A stretch of DNA of 64,000 nucleotides, from NCBI RefSeq assembly GCF_000699445.3, contig NC_067195.1, positions 84,640,569 to 84,704,568 on the forward strand, read 5' to 3'. The position numbers were made by a program, and so were the translations under genes. Under the pieces are notes generated by a model, which worked only from the letters and a program-made list of their open reading frames with translations, did not search any database and was not told the origin of the DNA. Every line of letters starts with the position of its first letter. The stretch's first letter is position 1. The DNA is from Schistosoma haematobium (Eukaryota; Platyhelminthes; Trematoda; Strigeidida; Schistosomatidae). Positions 1 through 10,689 of this stretch are shown here, piece by piece.

Positions 1-140
1 TAGTACGAACTAATAATCCCAGAAATAACGCAATTGAATCAAGAAGTACTAGATAAGCACGAACGAATGTACTGTATTTAGAATTCGAAATCAAGCATTG
101 AATATGTACAAAGGAATCACTAGTACATTCAAACACCACA
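1..140 (-). repeat. LTR, second copy truncated by the window start
   Basis: This is the direct-repeat partner of 818-957. The match starts at base 1 and stops at 140, so about 24 bases of this LTR should lie left of the window. Confidence 0.75.
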
Positions 141-353
141 TCCGTCACAGCTTAAACAAGAGTCTAAGTGTCTGTAATCGATTGTACGTCTTCTTAAGTC
201 CATCCTGTGTCTGTCCGACATTGTATTGGATAAAAACTCGGTATTACCTAGAATGTTCTCGTTAGCATTGGAATTAACAACCAAAATCGGAACAGACTCA
301 CTTGGTTCCTGGGATCGTATACAACCACCGTGTCGGTTGTGTACCGAAGCCAC
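129..353 (-). pseudogene. Remnant frame next to the 3' LTR
   Basis: This 74-codon minus-strand frame reads into the 3' LTR. It has an Arg-rich stretch (RHRMDLRRRTIDYRHL) and a Cys-rich end. Its position suggests the last codons of pol kept after the internal deletion, but no catalytic motif is visible and the identity is inferred from position alone. Confidence 0.35.
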
Positions 354-432
354 TGATATCTAGAATCTGAACGACAGATTTTCCATCTTCATGAACTGCA
401 TCGCAACTTCTCAATGAATGATCTGTATAATC

Positions 433-790
433 TTAAGTATGCAGTGGGTTGGGATGACGCAATGTAGTGGAATTTTTTATATCCTCATGAATCATTTTAT
501 GAAATCTTCCTCCTTTACCACATTCGAAATTTGTATACTTAACATAGTCTAGCAGTAGTTCCTTGAGAGTTGTATAAGGAAGCGAAATGGGTTTTTCCGG
601 TAAAGCCAGAGTTTTTAATAAGCTATATGCTTCTTTTCCAATGAATGTAAGGAAATGTGATACAATATCAACATCCTCATCATCTTTCTTGGTCACAGCC
701 CAGATTTCGAACCTTTCAAAGTAATCCTCAAAAGCATCAAGATCTGAATGTATATCCAACAATTCCATCACAGGCTCAATCGCGACGCCA
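433..790 (-). pseudogene. LTR-retrotransposon gag N-terminal fragment
   Basis: This is an open frame of about 112 residues from a GTG/ATG near 771; the frame is open upstream to the primer-binding-like site. It contains DYFERFEIW, a following acidic stretch, and HFLTFIGKEAYSLL, the pattern of Ty3/gypsy-type capsid N-termini in flatworm LTR elements. Gag normally continues for 200 or more residues to a zinc knuckle, and none is present, so the frame is truncated by the internal deletion. Assignment to a gypsy-like family is from motif memory; the exact family name is not claimed. Confidence 0.6.
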
Positions 791-793
791 ATT

Positions 794-957
794 TGACGAT
801 TAGGAGTATTTGAATTATAGTACGAACTAATAATCCCAGAAATAACGCAATTGAATCAAGAAGTACTAGATAAGCACGAACGAATGTACTGTATTTAGAA
901 TTCAAAATTAAGCATTCAATATGTACAAAGAAATCACTAGTTCATTCAAACACCACA
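794..957 (-). repeat. LTR, complete copy (5' LTR on minus strand)
   Basis: This 164-bp copy matches bases 1-140 with only a few substitutions. Its outer end (CACCACA on plus, 951-957) is exactly where the two copies stop matching, which defines that LTR boundary. The inner boundary is inferred from the TG/CA rule and the adjacent primer-binding-like TGGCG. Confidence 0.75.
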
Positions 958-984
958 ATATGTTACACTGAAACTGTTGAGAAA

Positions 985-1065
985 GCTATTGTTATGATGG
1001 GGAAGATTTGCAGTTTAGGTGGATGATTCAGATAGAGTTTCATTAGCTAGAGAAATAATTCCAGA
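985..1065 (+). repeat. Fragment of a dispersed repeat shared with 15723-15852
   Basis: The stretch with GAAGATTTGCAGTTTAGG and the following GATGATTCAGATAGAG matches, with substitutions, the start of the repeat at 15723. A related piece lies at 2470-2760. The family is not identified. Confidence 0.45.
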
Positions 1066-1141
1066 TTATTGACAAAAAAAATAATTTCAATGGTTAAGAT
1101 CATGAGTCAGTTGAAGCTAGACCACCATGGAAATTCTGGAA

Positions 1142-1187
1142 GCACTGGACGGCCGTTTCGTCTTATTGTGGGACTCCTCAGCTCGCG
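1142..1187 (-). ncRNA. Hammerhead ribozyme motif, stem I lost
   Basis: Minus strand: core CTGAGGA, stem II GTCCC/AAGAC with one mismatch, GAA, a short stem III from ACGGCCGT, cleavage triplet GTC, then CAGTGC. The 5' strand of stem I, normally GCACTG, is replaced by Cys-unrelated GC-rich centre sequence (GCGAG), so stem I cannot form. The core bases are intact. Confidence 0.5.
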
Positions 1188-1242
1188 CGCGAATCCAGTA
1201 GGTCCTGGGTTCAAATCTCGCAAGTGGCGAGGTCGTGGATGC

Positions 1243-1288
1243 GCACTGCTGAGAAGTTTCACAATGGGACGAAATGGCTGTCCAGTGC
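1243..1288 (+). ncRNA. Hammerhead ribozyme motif, core mutated
   Basis: Stem I is perfect (GCACTG 1243-1248 with CAGTGC 1283-1288), followed by CTGAGAA, a weakened stem II, GAA, a short stem III and GTC. The invariant G8 of the core is A here, which should abolish cleavage. Confidence 0.55.
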
Positions 1289-1375
1289 TTCCAGGTTTTC
1301 CATGGTGGTCTAGCTTCAGATGACTCATGATCCTAACCATTGGAATTACTATAATATCCACAAAACCCATCTGAA

Positions 1376-2465
1376 CAAAAATAAATTTATCGTCAAACAT
1401 GATAAAAAGAACATTCAAAATAAGGTAAATACGAAAACAGTTTGATGATTATTCAATGAGTGTATTTTGAATGCAAAGATCAGATTTTAGTTTTTTTTAT
1501 TATTGTTGTTTCTGAGAATATAATTAGTTCAATAATATACTTAGACAAGAGTGAAATGCTCAGTAGGTGATGAGTCTTTAATTTATAATTGATCTTAAAT
1601 GTTTTAAGACTTTTATTAGATTTTTGCTCTGAGAAGTGTGTAATTGTACAATTCGGAATCTTTATTTTCTTAATAAGAGGATTAGGACGTCATTTTGTTT
1701 AATGTTTCAAAGAGAGGTTCTATTACGGTTACACAGTATGTATTATCGTCCACAAATAAAATCAATATAATCCACATAGAGTATACTTTCACTAATTGCA
1801 GATATCAATACAGTCGCCTTCAATTTTTGGACAAGTATATCAAAAAAGAACTAATTATTTTAATAGGTTTATGAAATAAAATACCATTAACTTCAAACAG
1901 TGATTGACTGCTACATAAATTTGTTAACTATTTGACCTGTCCTTTAGATACTGAAGTGCCTACTAACTTTTGGCCATCGATTATTGATTTCAATTCTCAA
2001 TGAGAGAAAAATTTGTTTTATTATTTTTTTAAAAAAAAACATTCTCTACAACAGAATTAAGCAGATACAATGAAGCAACTAATGAAAACATTTACCTTAA
2101 TCAAAGTTATCATCTATGCATTCAGTGTATAAAGTAAAGGAATATACACTAACTGTTTTGATTATATCAGGAAAATTATTTAAATTACACTATATATTAG
2201 TGTTTGTTAATTTGATATAGCAAGTACCAACATGAAATGATAACCACATTAGAAAACTCAGCTTATTTTAAAACTTTGAAATCTTTTAGAGAGAATCAAT
2301 GTAAAACCATCTAATTATTAAATACATTTAAAATACATATACTTGTTACAATAAATCACCATCTATTATTAATAATTTCGGGACTTTCACCTTCATTTCA
2401 TGAATGTAAAGGTTTAAAAGTTGTGTACTGAATATGTTAAACCTCTTTGGTGGAGTTTTGTTCTC
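1376..2465. other. AT-rich stretch, no feature seen
   Basis: No long frame, exon-like segment or recognised repeat was seen, only short A and T runs such as 2024-2039. Confidence 0.5.
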
Positions 2466-2760
2466 TCAGCTTGTTGGTTTGGTCGTCAAGCTATTATCGT
2501 TAATCTGAACGACATCATCAGCACAAACTTTAGGTAGAAGTGAAGTGTTCGAATTTCTCCACAGAAGTTTCGTTTATTGAGCTGAGTGGATTATTCGAAA
2601 AGTTTTCGTCGTCCTTTTGGACAACTTTATTTGCACAAACTTCAGTTAGGAGTGAACTAATTGAATTTCCCCACATGACTAACAGCTTGTCTTGTCGATC
2701 TGGATTCTGATTGACAGTTGTTAACACTTGCTCTGATTTGCACATCCTTTAACATGACTT
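2466..2760 (+). repeat. Dispersed repeat fragment with internal duplication
   Basis: The segment ACGACATCATCAGCAC followed by AGGTAGAAG recurs at 15823-15852. Two degenerate copies of GCACAAACTT...GAATTTC lie about 111 bp apart (2521 and 2632), so the piece has an internal tandem duplication. It is probably a fragment of an unclassified transposable element; no protein match is recognised. Confidence 0.45.
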
Positions 2761-3181
2761 TTCATCATATAATTGTCGAATGATGTTTTAAATGGTTTAT
2801 GAGAATGCCCATCTTAGAAAATGAAATTCAACTGAAGTCCTCCCCATGTGCGACGAGTCTCCATCATCTTCGTATACAGATCATAACAACTAACAGAAAC
2901 TGTTTTTCTTCTAAGTGTAAATGACATGAGCAAACTGTGGTAAGTTAATTTCTCATTCACGAAATTTAATTTAATCACTAACAAAATTAACAAGCTGTCC
3001 ATATAGAACCAAAGTTAGTGAATCATTGTTCAGTACTGTTTTGTATATTTGGTTGTAATGTGTACTTTTGAAACAAAACTGTAATCATCAATAATACAGC
3101 TTTCTATTGAAATACTATTTATAAGGATTTAACTAGACTTTCATGAACTGATTAATTAATATCGTATTAACCGTTTGATTT

Positions 3182-3400
3182 TAGACCATCGCTGAAAACC
3201 TGACAGCACTGGACAGTCATTTACACCCTGGTATGAAACTCCGCCGCAGTGCATATCAACGATCCTGGATGGAAAAGTAGAACCTAGGACCTTCGGCCTC
3301 CCATGAACGCTCAACGTTTAGACTAGAACCAGACTAGAACAAAATAGCCGTCCAGTGTTTACAAGTTTTCAATGGTATTCTAACATCAATCGGTTAAAAA
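3182..3400. mobile_element. Diverged palindromic hammerhead SINE
   Basis: Left arm TAGACCATC...AGCACTGGACAG and right arm GCCGTCCAGTG...TTTTCAATGG are inverted relative to each other, as in the clearer copy at 1075-1375. The hammerhead cores and B box are too decayed to score. Confidence 0.5.
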
Positions 3401-4350
3401 ATTCAGTGAAATTCAACGTACTCCAAAACTCCTTACTGATAACATATTATTGATTGATTTTCTAGAAGTTAATTGGAACAAGGTAGCTGGCTAATTATTA
3501 CCTTACAATAAACTAATTAAAAAAGTCACACTGACATGAGTGGTTGTAAGACTAGAGTGTATGTCATTTTCTCACTAAATTTAACAATAAGTTCAAACAA
3601 TGGATAGTTGACATAAGCCATCCTAAAAATATGCCGCCATATAACTTCTTTTCAACAGCTGATAGAAAACTGGATTATGTTATGACAAATTAGACTCATC
3701 ATACTTTTGATTATAGATAGATTTTTCTTTATTATAGAGACTTCATTAGATCAGTTTTTTTCGTCAGACACGATAACTTAACATGTGGTTTCGTCTTTCA
3801 TCAAAATTTTCTTAAAAACAACTACATACTACTGTCAAATATTCAATTAAACAAAACATAATTCGCAACAGACGATATAACCATATTATTTATCAGTTAA
3901 GTGATTGTCATAGTTTTACTGAACAACTATTTTTGTAGAATATATTAAATAATAATTAAGCACTTACATTTTTATTACTTACGTCAGTAGGGCGTAAGCA
4001 CATGATGTTATTGATCTCAGCATTAAAAAAATCAAAACTACTTTAGCCCGTCAAACAAAGCATTAACAATCTAACAAATATTATATGTATTTCGATATTG
4101 TGAACTGTTTCCAACGTTGTGTAGTGTAAGAAAATATTAGGGCAAAGATAGCTGTAAAAAATATACCAACTTGGAAGCTTTAAAATCTTTTCATTATCTT
4201 TTCTCGAACCCATAAGAACTGAATTCGTTCACAATGATCCGATAGAAAATAACTGAATACTATTAATAAACTTTGTTATTCCTAGATTCTTTTTTTTAAT
4301 ATTAGGTTCTCTAGAAACTCAGTATTATGATTGGTGTTACCGGTTAAAAA
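3401..4350. other. AT-rich stretch, no feature seen
   Basis: No exon-like segment or repeat was recognised. Confidence 0.45.
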
Positions 4351-4355
4351 TTTAA

Positions 4356-4450
4356 TGTGGTGGTTGGAGATAGTTAACAGGAAATCCTGGAGCTAGGTAT
4401 CATGCTTTTCGAAACTCCTCAGCAATATGTACCTGTAACGTTAAGGGGTT
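4356..4450 (+). repeat. Decayed end of the second SINE family (GGTGGTTGG family)
   Basis: TGGTGGTTGGAGATAGT and the following CAGGAAATCCTGG align with the start of the better copies at 20203 and 21013. The tRNA-like part is missing. Confidence 0.5.
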
Positions 4451-5330
4451 TATTAATACTTGTCAGAAGCATTACCACTGAGATATTAAACATTAGTTCA
4501 CATTTATGTAATAATTGTAGAATAAACTTATATCATCATTTCAACCTTATATATCTGATGCTGAAAGTATTGTTTTCTCAAATGATGATAATAATCATTT
4601 ATGCTTCAAAAAGAGGATATTGGAAGTGTTATCACCTCTTAGATATATAATGGTAAATTTTAGCCCACCCAGAAATAATATACTATCTGAAAAATTCAGT
4701 TTGAAGCTTAGTAGAGTGAAAAATCCCTTGTCAATTGTCTTTGTTGAAATATTAATATTAAAATTTAACATTCCGACTAAGTGTCTTTTGTATTGCAATA
4801 ATTCTTTCGATTTGCTACTTTGATTTCCATTTTATCTCAATTAATCTACATAGATGACATAAAATCTGGTATATAATTATGGAATTTTACGATTCATGGT
4901 CATTATATTTGAAACAAACCAAATGTCAGCTAAACAGTTAAGAAATCATTTCATTCAAGACTAAAAGTACTATTTTAATAAATTTCGTTTTACATTATTG
5001 ATAAAAAGTGGCTGAATTAGAAATCAGCATTTTAAGCTATTGATCAATAAGATCATAAGTTCTTTACCCCCCCCCAATTTAATTTCTACTGTTACAAGTT
5101 CGACAAAAATCTATATAACAGTTTATTTTGTTGTTATCCCGATTGATACAAACTATTTAATTACTATTCAATTACTTGAATGTGTAACTGGAGAGCTGTA
5201 GTTTCAATGAATATCTTTTCTTCAGTTACAGGCAAACTATTGTATTCCGAAATCTCGAAGCTCAGTAATATACAAGGTTCTGTAGTTACCCATTATATTT
5301 ATTGTCAATTCGTTTACTATAAATGCGAAT
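4451..5330. other. AT-rich stretch, no feature seen
   Basis: Only short frames are present, with no codon pattern or splice context to support coding. A short C run lies near 5067-5075. Confidence 0.45.
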
Positions 5331-5826
5331 CCATTTGTCTTCCGACGTGCGATGTTTAGTGGTATAGGAGCAGGTTGGAAGAAATCTAGGGGCAGCCAGA
5401 CCAAAACATGGCACAAGTCCATGAAGTCACTGACAAGCGGACTGCGTCATGTTGGTAGGTGTAGACTACCTGGTTGGGGACCACGAGATGATAGCAACCG
5501 ATGGTTAGAGACCCTCAATGACATGGCTCAGAATCGTTTGCAATGGCGCAGGTGCATCTACTCTTTGTGCTCTCTCAAATTCTAATCTCCTGATTCCTCC
5601 ACGTCTCTTTTTTTCTCTTACCAAATTTATTTCACTGGATTATACTCTTTAAATAACATCTCCAAACCCTAATCTTTCGTCGTACTGCTTATACTCTTAT
5701 CACCCCTAACACTAAGGGATTTAAATCGTTAACTGCATCTCTGTGCTAATGTGATATGGCAACTCGAACTGATGTACGTACGTACGAAGTTCTACGTTGT
5801 TACTGACTGACTGACCATTTGTCTTC
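5331..5826 (+). mobile_element. 5'-truncated non-LTR retrotransposon tail with 12-bp target duplication
   Basis: CCATTTGTCTTC occurs at 5331-5342 and again at 5815-5826 and flanks the insert, a target-site duplication. The insert starts inside the last part of ORF2 and ends in a short tandem tail (TACTGACTGACTGA). A 5'-truncated copy with a microsatellite-like tail and a target duplication is the signature of target-primed reverse transcription. The same ORF end occurs on the minus strand near 55000. The family is probably an SR3/Perere-like LINE, inferred only. Confidence 0.8.
5352..5585 (+). pseudogene. C-terminal end of non-LTR retrotransposon ORF2
   Basis: This frame of about 77 codons ends naturally at a stop, after which comes the element's 3' UTR. 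It contains SQTKTWHKSMKSLTSGL, HVGRCRLPGWGPRD and RWLETLNDMAQNRLQWRR, the region downstream of reverse transcriptase. Nothing of the catalytic domains is left. It has no host role. Confidence 0.7.
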
Positions 5827-7955
5827 ACGTATTATTCCTCCAGATATTATTAATCATTAATATTTATTTTTGAATAATGCTAATAGAAGAGGAGGAAAAC
5901 TTCTGAGTTACGTTCACGTTGCTAGTTACCTGAGAATCATAGTGATTCATATAAACAAAGTTCAATTCGTATGATAAAAAAATATTTTCAGAAATAGACA
6001 TATATCTCATCTGAAATTACAGGGTAAATACTGTCGTATGAGATTTCACCTTTGATTTCACTGTATAATCATTCTATTCGTCTGTTAATTTCGTTTGCAT
6101 TGATTTTAAGTGTTATTATGAATGAAGAGATAACTCAGTTTTCAAAGATTGTCTAACCTAGATTTGTTTATGGTCTCAATAACACCAAAAACCTCCACAT
6201 CTCCTTATATCAGAACAGAAGTATTTAAGACTGAGATCTTTCGTCAGCCCTAAACTCTTTGAAACAAAATTGCTTAGAGATGCAGAATTTTTAAACAAAA
6301 CTAGATAATTTAAGTATGATGAATTTTTATCCATAACTTATAGACGAATGTTCTATAGGTATACTCAAATGTAATCTTACCGTATTAGAATAAATTTTTG
6401 TCTAGGCTATTATTAATACACCAAAAAGTAGATTAGTATAGAAGGCTAGAGGAGAACTGTTGAACTTGTGGTTTTTGTCACAGATTGACTAGTTGTCTAG
6501 TTAAATTCATTTCAGAATATAAACTATTATGCACGCATTTTATCAATGAAAAATATTTAAAAGATTCAAAACTCTCTCAATGATTTCCGGGGTTAACTCT
6601 GGTGACTCTAGGTACAGTCATAAAAAGACCATGATATTATACTGTCAGTGTTATACGCTTAGATAAACAACTTTCTTTTTCAACCTTCACTGAAAATCAT
6701 CTTAACAACAGCTATTCATCCAATTTCAACTGGAAGCTTTTCCGCAGTTTAAGTTTTAAAATATAGGTAATATAATCATCTAGACTGTTTAAAATATCAT
6801 TCTGCGAAATATATGGAAATGAACCATACTATTCAAATTAAGAAGTCTCACATTATGATGAAAGAGTTATTCAATAATTTCCGGTCTTCATTGGTTGTTT
6901 AACATAGATTAGTACCTAATTTTAACTAAACAATAATGTTAATTCAACGTAACTAGCGTGGAGAATATGACTACCTATTACAACAACTCATAATTTCGTA
7001 AAGTTGATCAAAAAACGTTCAAAATAATGTTATATTGTATATCTGAGTAACAGTTTTAGAAGTTTGTATTCAACATGAACTACAACAACCAAATCTCAAC
7101 TGGTTGCTTGAACAAATAATCGAAGCTAACATCTCTCTTATACGTTTTTTTTGGTTTTACGGAATCACTTAGGGACTTAATTATCTGTTGTTTTTTATAT
7201 TGAATATATACAGTAAATTGTATGAAAGATAGCTAACTTCTAACAGAATTCAAACTTAGATCTTCATCAGTTTAAACATTCTTTCAAACAAATATAATTC
7301 TCAGGAATATGAATGTTTTAAATAGATTAATGGAATATCAAGAAGAAAATTTTCAAGCTAGTTACCAAGGTGACAAACATTTAGGTAAACTAAAAACGAG
7401 AACAATAATAATAGAAACTGAACATTAAGAGAAATAATAATTGGTTCACATGATCATTTAGTTTTCAGTAGTTCAATATGAAGACTATATCCATGTAATA
7501 ATTTCTTTTGTCTTTTTACTGTCATACAATTTATTGGGTTAAATGTTAGTTAACTTTCTTATATTTACACAGATTCTACTTAGTTTACTCTGTGGAAAAT
7601 GAAATAGGAACAGCAAAGGTCATCTGTTCCAGTTAGTGAAAGCATTTAAAGGTAGGTGCTTTAAATCAGTGTATCAATTTATCTTGATAATTCTTAACCA
7701 CGTTTTAACTTGGTAAAAATAATATTAACAGTTTTTTATTGTAATTCTATATATTCCCAGTCTCAACAAGGTGGTTGGAATAAATAAATTATAAATAAAC
7801 TCAGTTTATTGACGGATGTAAGGATGCTATATTTAAACAAGAACGATTATCACATATCTGAATAATTATTCTACCACAACATACTAGACATTGATTTTGT
7901 TCTGTCTTTTCTTGTTGTTCATATCCATAATTAAGATAAGTAGTCTCTCTTAATA
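5827..7955. other. AT-rich stretch, no feature seen
   Basis: About 2.1 kb without a recognised exon or repeat. It could be intron or intergenic DNA. Confidence 0.4.
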
Positions 7956-7959
7956 TGTA

Positions 7960-8115
7960 AGCTGTCTCAACGAATGCCCTGCTGTTGACAACTGATTGAC
8001 CACTGTTGAATTGGCATCGCTCTTTAGGGACAATGGAACTCCATCGTCGCAGTTGTAATGTGGCTACTAGTTATGGCGAATTGACATTGCGTGCACTATA
8101 GTGAGATATTGGATG
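7960..8115 (+). repeat. Decayed copy of the hairpin-ended repeat seen at 21215
   Basis: GTTGTAATGTGGCTAC and the following TGCGTGCACTATAGTGAGAT match the middle of the 21215-21398 element (GTTGCAATGTGGCCAC ... GAGTGCACTATG). The terminal hairpins are not preserved. Confidence 0.5.
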
Positions 8116-9040
8116 TTTTTGAATCTCATATAAGCATAGATTCCCTGAATATTACAGGCGCATCATGCTGCTGAATGCTTAATAACACGAAACTTATGTT
8201 ATTGGTTTTCTGTCAATTACCTTCAACCACCTCACATAATCTGTACCTACAAGTTGACCATATTCTGGGATAGTTCAATTGACAAATCATAAGTAGGACG
8301 GAATATGTGTTTGAAAATTCATTACTAATCTTTACTCAATAAGGACAATGTGTTTTATGTTTAAGTAAATCGAAAAGGTAAAACATTTTGTCTTAGCTTA
8401 AAAATCTAAACGTGACTGAACTCAAAATACTTAAATAGTGCGGCAAAGACAACACCACTCAGTCATCAAGTTAATATTTAATAGTTTGTATGTTTAATTT
8501 TAATTAATTCATGATATAGTGATATCCTTAACATATATCACTGGTAAGTTTTTGACCTATGATTCGCATTGTTATAAGACTAAAAACAGACGTAAAACTT
8601 CATAAATTTATGTCACAAGTTAACACTAGTTGGGGAACTAATAGGAACTGAGGGGGACTGGATGGCTGGTTTATTCTATTATGTGACCGGGCAACAATAC
8701 TCACCCACTATGCAGTCAGAGATGTGCCTTAAAAACTCCGATTTCGTGACCATGGATTGGTACAGTCGCTCTCAGTTTTTCTCCAAGTGCTACATAATGA
8801 CTACAAGGAATACTAAAACAATACAGAATCATCGAGTTCAATTTTTTTTCAAACTAGGACATTCATATCTGTACTACATAAAATTCCACTTATAACGATA
8901 CAGAACACTCGATAATATAAGAAATTTTCAAATTTCATATTAGCAATGAAATATGAATGTTCATTAAATTAAAATTAGATATTTGAAATAATATATTGTT
9001 AACATGGAAGAAATAGCTGAAAAATTTCATTCAATTTACA
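8116..9040. other. AT-rich stretch; possible old repeat at 8639-8810
   Basis: The part near 8639-8810 is less AT-rich than its surroundings and includes GGGGGACTGGATGGCTGG. That suggests a decayed transposable element, but no partner was found in this window. Nothing else was seen. Confidence 0.3.
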
Positions 9041-9044
9041 GTTT

Positions 9045-9275
9045 TTCTATAACTGAGATCATGAATCAATTGAAGCTAGACCACCATGGAAAACATGGAA
9101 TCACTGGATGGCCGTTTCGTTCTATTGTGGGACTCCTCAGCAGTGCTCATCTACGACCTCGCCTCGTGGGATTCGAACATAGGACCTATCAGTGCTTTCA
9201 GGTTTCCCATGTTGGTCTAACTTCAATTGACTCATAATCTCAACTATAGAAATTCCTACAATCTCCACAAAACCC
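9045..9275 (-). mobile_element. Palindromic hammerhead SINE
   Basis: The left arm (ATTGAAGCTAGACCACC) and right arm (GGTCTAACTTCAATTGAC) are inverted copies around a minus-strand B box (GGATTCGAAC on plus at about 9169). The right arm lacks its hammerhead part, so the two arms are unequal. Confidence 0.7.
9102..9145 (-). ncRNA. Hammerhead ribozyme motif, core intact
   Basis: Minus strand: stem I CACTG/CAGTG (5 bp), core CTGAGGA, stem II GTCCC...GAAC with one mismatch, GAA, a very short stem III, and cleavage triplet ATC (an allowed NUH). This is the best-preserved catalytic core in the window, although C15.2/A16.2 in stem III is mispaired. Confidence 0.55.
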
Positions 9276-9935
9276 TTTCTTATAGTTTTTCTATTTGTTC
9301 TTTTATTTTTTGTTGTTGTGTAGAACTGTTTTTTTAAACAAAACGTTTATTGTAGGCTATCGCAAAGACTGTTAAGTTTGAACTTTAACATTAAGAATTG
9401 ACTTTAGATAAACAACTGTTGAATTGTTCCATAATAGAATCAAATATAAGTTTACTAGTTTCTAACTTTCAACAGTTGTCTATTTTAAGTAAGTTAACGA
9501 TGTGAAATATCGTGACAATACTGATTACATTATATTCGTAGAAAAATAGAAAAAAAAACACTAAATCATTTCTATCTACTTTTTTGTACAGTTCAACATA
9601 GAGATTAAACAATCATGAATAAAATAACTCAATAATTAGATAATCAATTTAATCAATAAAAGATTTTCACTCAAATGATCTTATAAAGAAAAACAAAACA
9701 AAAAACCCAACAACCTAAAATGACTTTATGGTGTCATTGTATAAAATGCAGTTATTATAAACTTTCTAAAACTTTATAAGTTTAACAGAATAAATGAAAT
9801 GTGTATTACATGCAATTGAAGATATGTCAATAATATTGTTTTATATACTTTATAAATAATATTTCTATTATTTTAAATATTTTTCTTGCGTATTTGAATC
9901 CATGACTACCATATTATTAATAGATTTGTATTTTT
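9276..9935. other. AT-rich stretch, no feature seen
   Basis: Homopolymer-rich sequence with no recognised exon or repeat. Confidence 0.45.
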
Positions 9936-10170
9936 ATCAGAATGGGTTTTGTGGAGATTTTTAGAAATTTCACTTTTTGAAATCATTAGTCGATTGAAGC
10001 TAGACCACCACGGAAAACCTGGAAGCACTGGACGGTCGTTTCGTTCTAGTATAAGACTCTTCAGAAGTGCGTAGCCACGATCCCGCGACCCGCGGGATTC
10101 AAACCCAGGACCTATCAATCTCGCGCCAGGCGCTTAACCAACTAGCTTCAATTGACTTATGATTTCAACA
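9936..10170 (-). mobile_element. Hammerhead SINE with tRNA-like head, minus strand
   Basis: Read on minus, it starts with a tRNA-like segment (GGTTAAGCGCC then GGTTTGAATCCCGCG), continues into a hammerhead motif, and ends with GGTCTAGCTTCAATCG and the family terminus CCACAAAACCC. Part of the opposite arm follows at 10143-10165. Confidence 0.7.
10025..10070 (-). ncRNA. Hammerhead ribozyme motif, weakened stems
   Basis: The core CTGAAGA is allowed because position 7 is free, and GAA and the GTC cleavage site are kept. Stem I GCACTT/CAGTGC has one mismatch and stem II is partly disrupted. Confidence 0.45.
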
Positions 10171-10324
10171 AGTGAGATTTGTATTTGCCATATATAATAT
10201 ATGCAATGTAATTGTCGTTTTTAAACTTTATATAATGAAAGACAATGTTTTGTTTAAATTAATTTAAATAAAATTCATGTATTACTATTTATTTTACAGT
10301 GTTAAAATCTAAGGAAAAAATTAC

Positions 10325-10379
10325 TGTACTTACTTACACCTGTTACTTCCGACAGAGCATAGGTTGCCGACCAGCATTC
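10325..10379 (-). mobile_element. 54-bp RTE retrotransposon 3'-end fragment
   Basis: On the minus strand the sequence GAATGCTGGTCGGC ... AGTAACAGGTGTAAG followed by TAAGTAC matches the last codons, stop and GTAA tail of the RTE copies ending at 16804 and 30530. It is an extreme 5' truncation. No clear target duplication was found. Confidence 0.7.
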
Positions 10380-10689
10380 ATACATTGAAATTAATCACTT
10401 CATTTCATTCTTTAATATATGCTGACAATTAAGTGATATATTTCATCAATGACTTCAAATTTTTTGAGAAAAATGTGTCTTAGTAATTTAAGTAATAGGG
10501 TTTAAACCAATATGTTTCAGCCCTGTTTTATCTATCACAGTTTGTCTGGCTAAATATTATCATTAATCATAACAGAGTAAATCTGACTGAAAACCAAGTG
10601 TACGAAGGTATATTTAGTTATTAAGCTACAATAAACATTACTTCATAATGATTCTAAGACAATCATTATTATCTTTTTTATGAAATCAT

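Larger units (their letters stand above)
1..957 (-). mobile_element. Miniature, internally deleted LTR retrotransposon (partial at window edge)
   Basis: Bases 1-140 and 818-957 are near-identical direct repeats about 817 bp apart. On the minus strand the repeat starts TGTGGTG and, judged from the right copy, ends CGTCA at 794, giving a 164-bp LTR with TG...CA ends. Three bases after the LTR, at about 790, lies TGGCGTCGCG, a plausible tRNA primer-binding site. The interior is only about 650 bp: a gag N-terminal frame next to the 5' LTR and an unrelated short frame next to the 3' LTR. An autonomous element would need several kilobases of pol, so this is an internal-deletion derivative similar in size to TRIM elements. 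The left LTR is cut by the window edge, so its target duplication cannot be checked. Confidence 0.75.
1075..1375 (+). mobile_element. Palindromic hammerhead SINE (head-to-head copy)
   Basis: Two arms of about 99 nt (1084-1182 and 1248-1346) are inverted repeats at roughly 86 percent identity around a 65-nt centre. The centre holds a tRNA-like B box (GGGTTCAAATCTCG). The arms carry the hammerhead motif on opposite strands and end in the family terminus (TTTCAATGG ... ATATCCACAAAACCC). RNA read through this locus would fold into one long hairpin. The family resembles the schistosome Sm-alpha hammerhead repeats; the name is inferred from the motif. Confidence 0.75.

Noticed and set aside
1107..1418. 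103-codon minus frame and its plus counterpart
   Set aside because: Both lie in the palindromic SINE; similar peptides arise wherever the repeat occurs.
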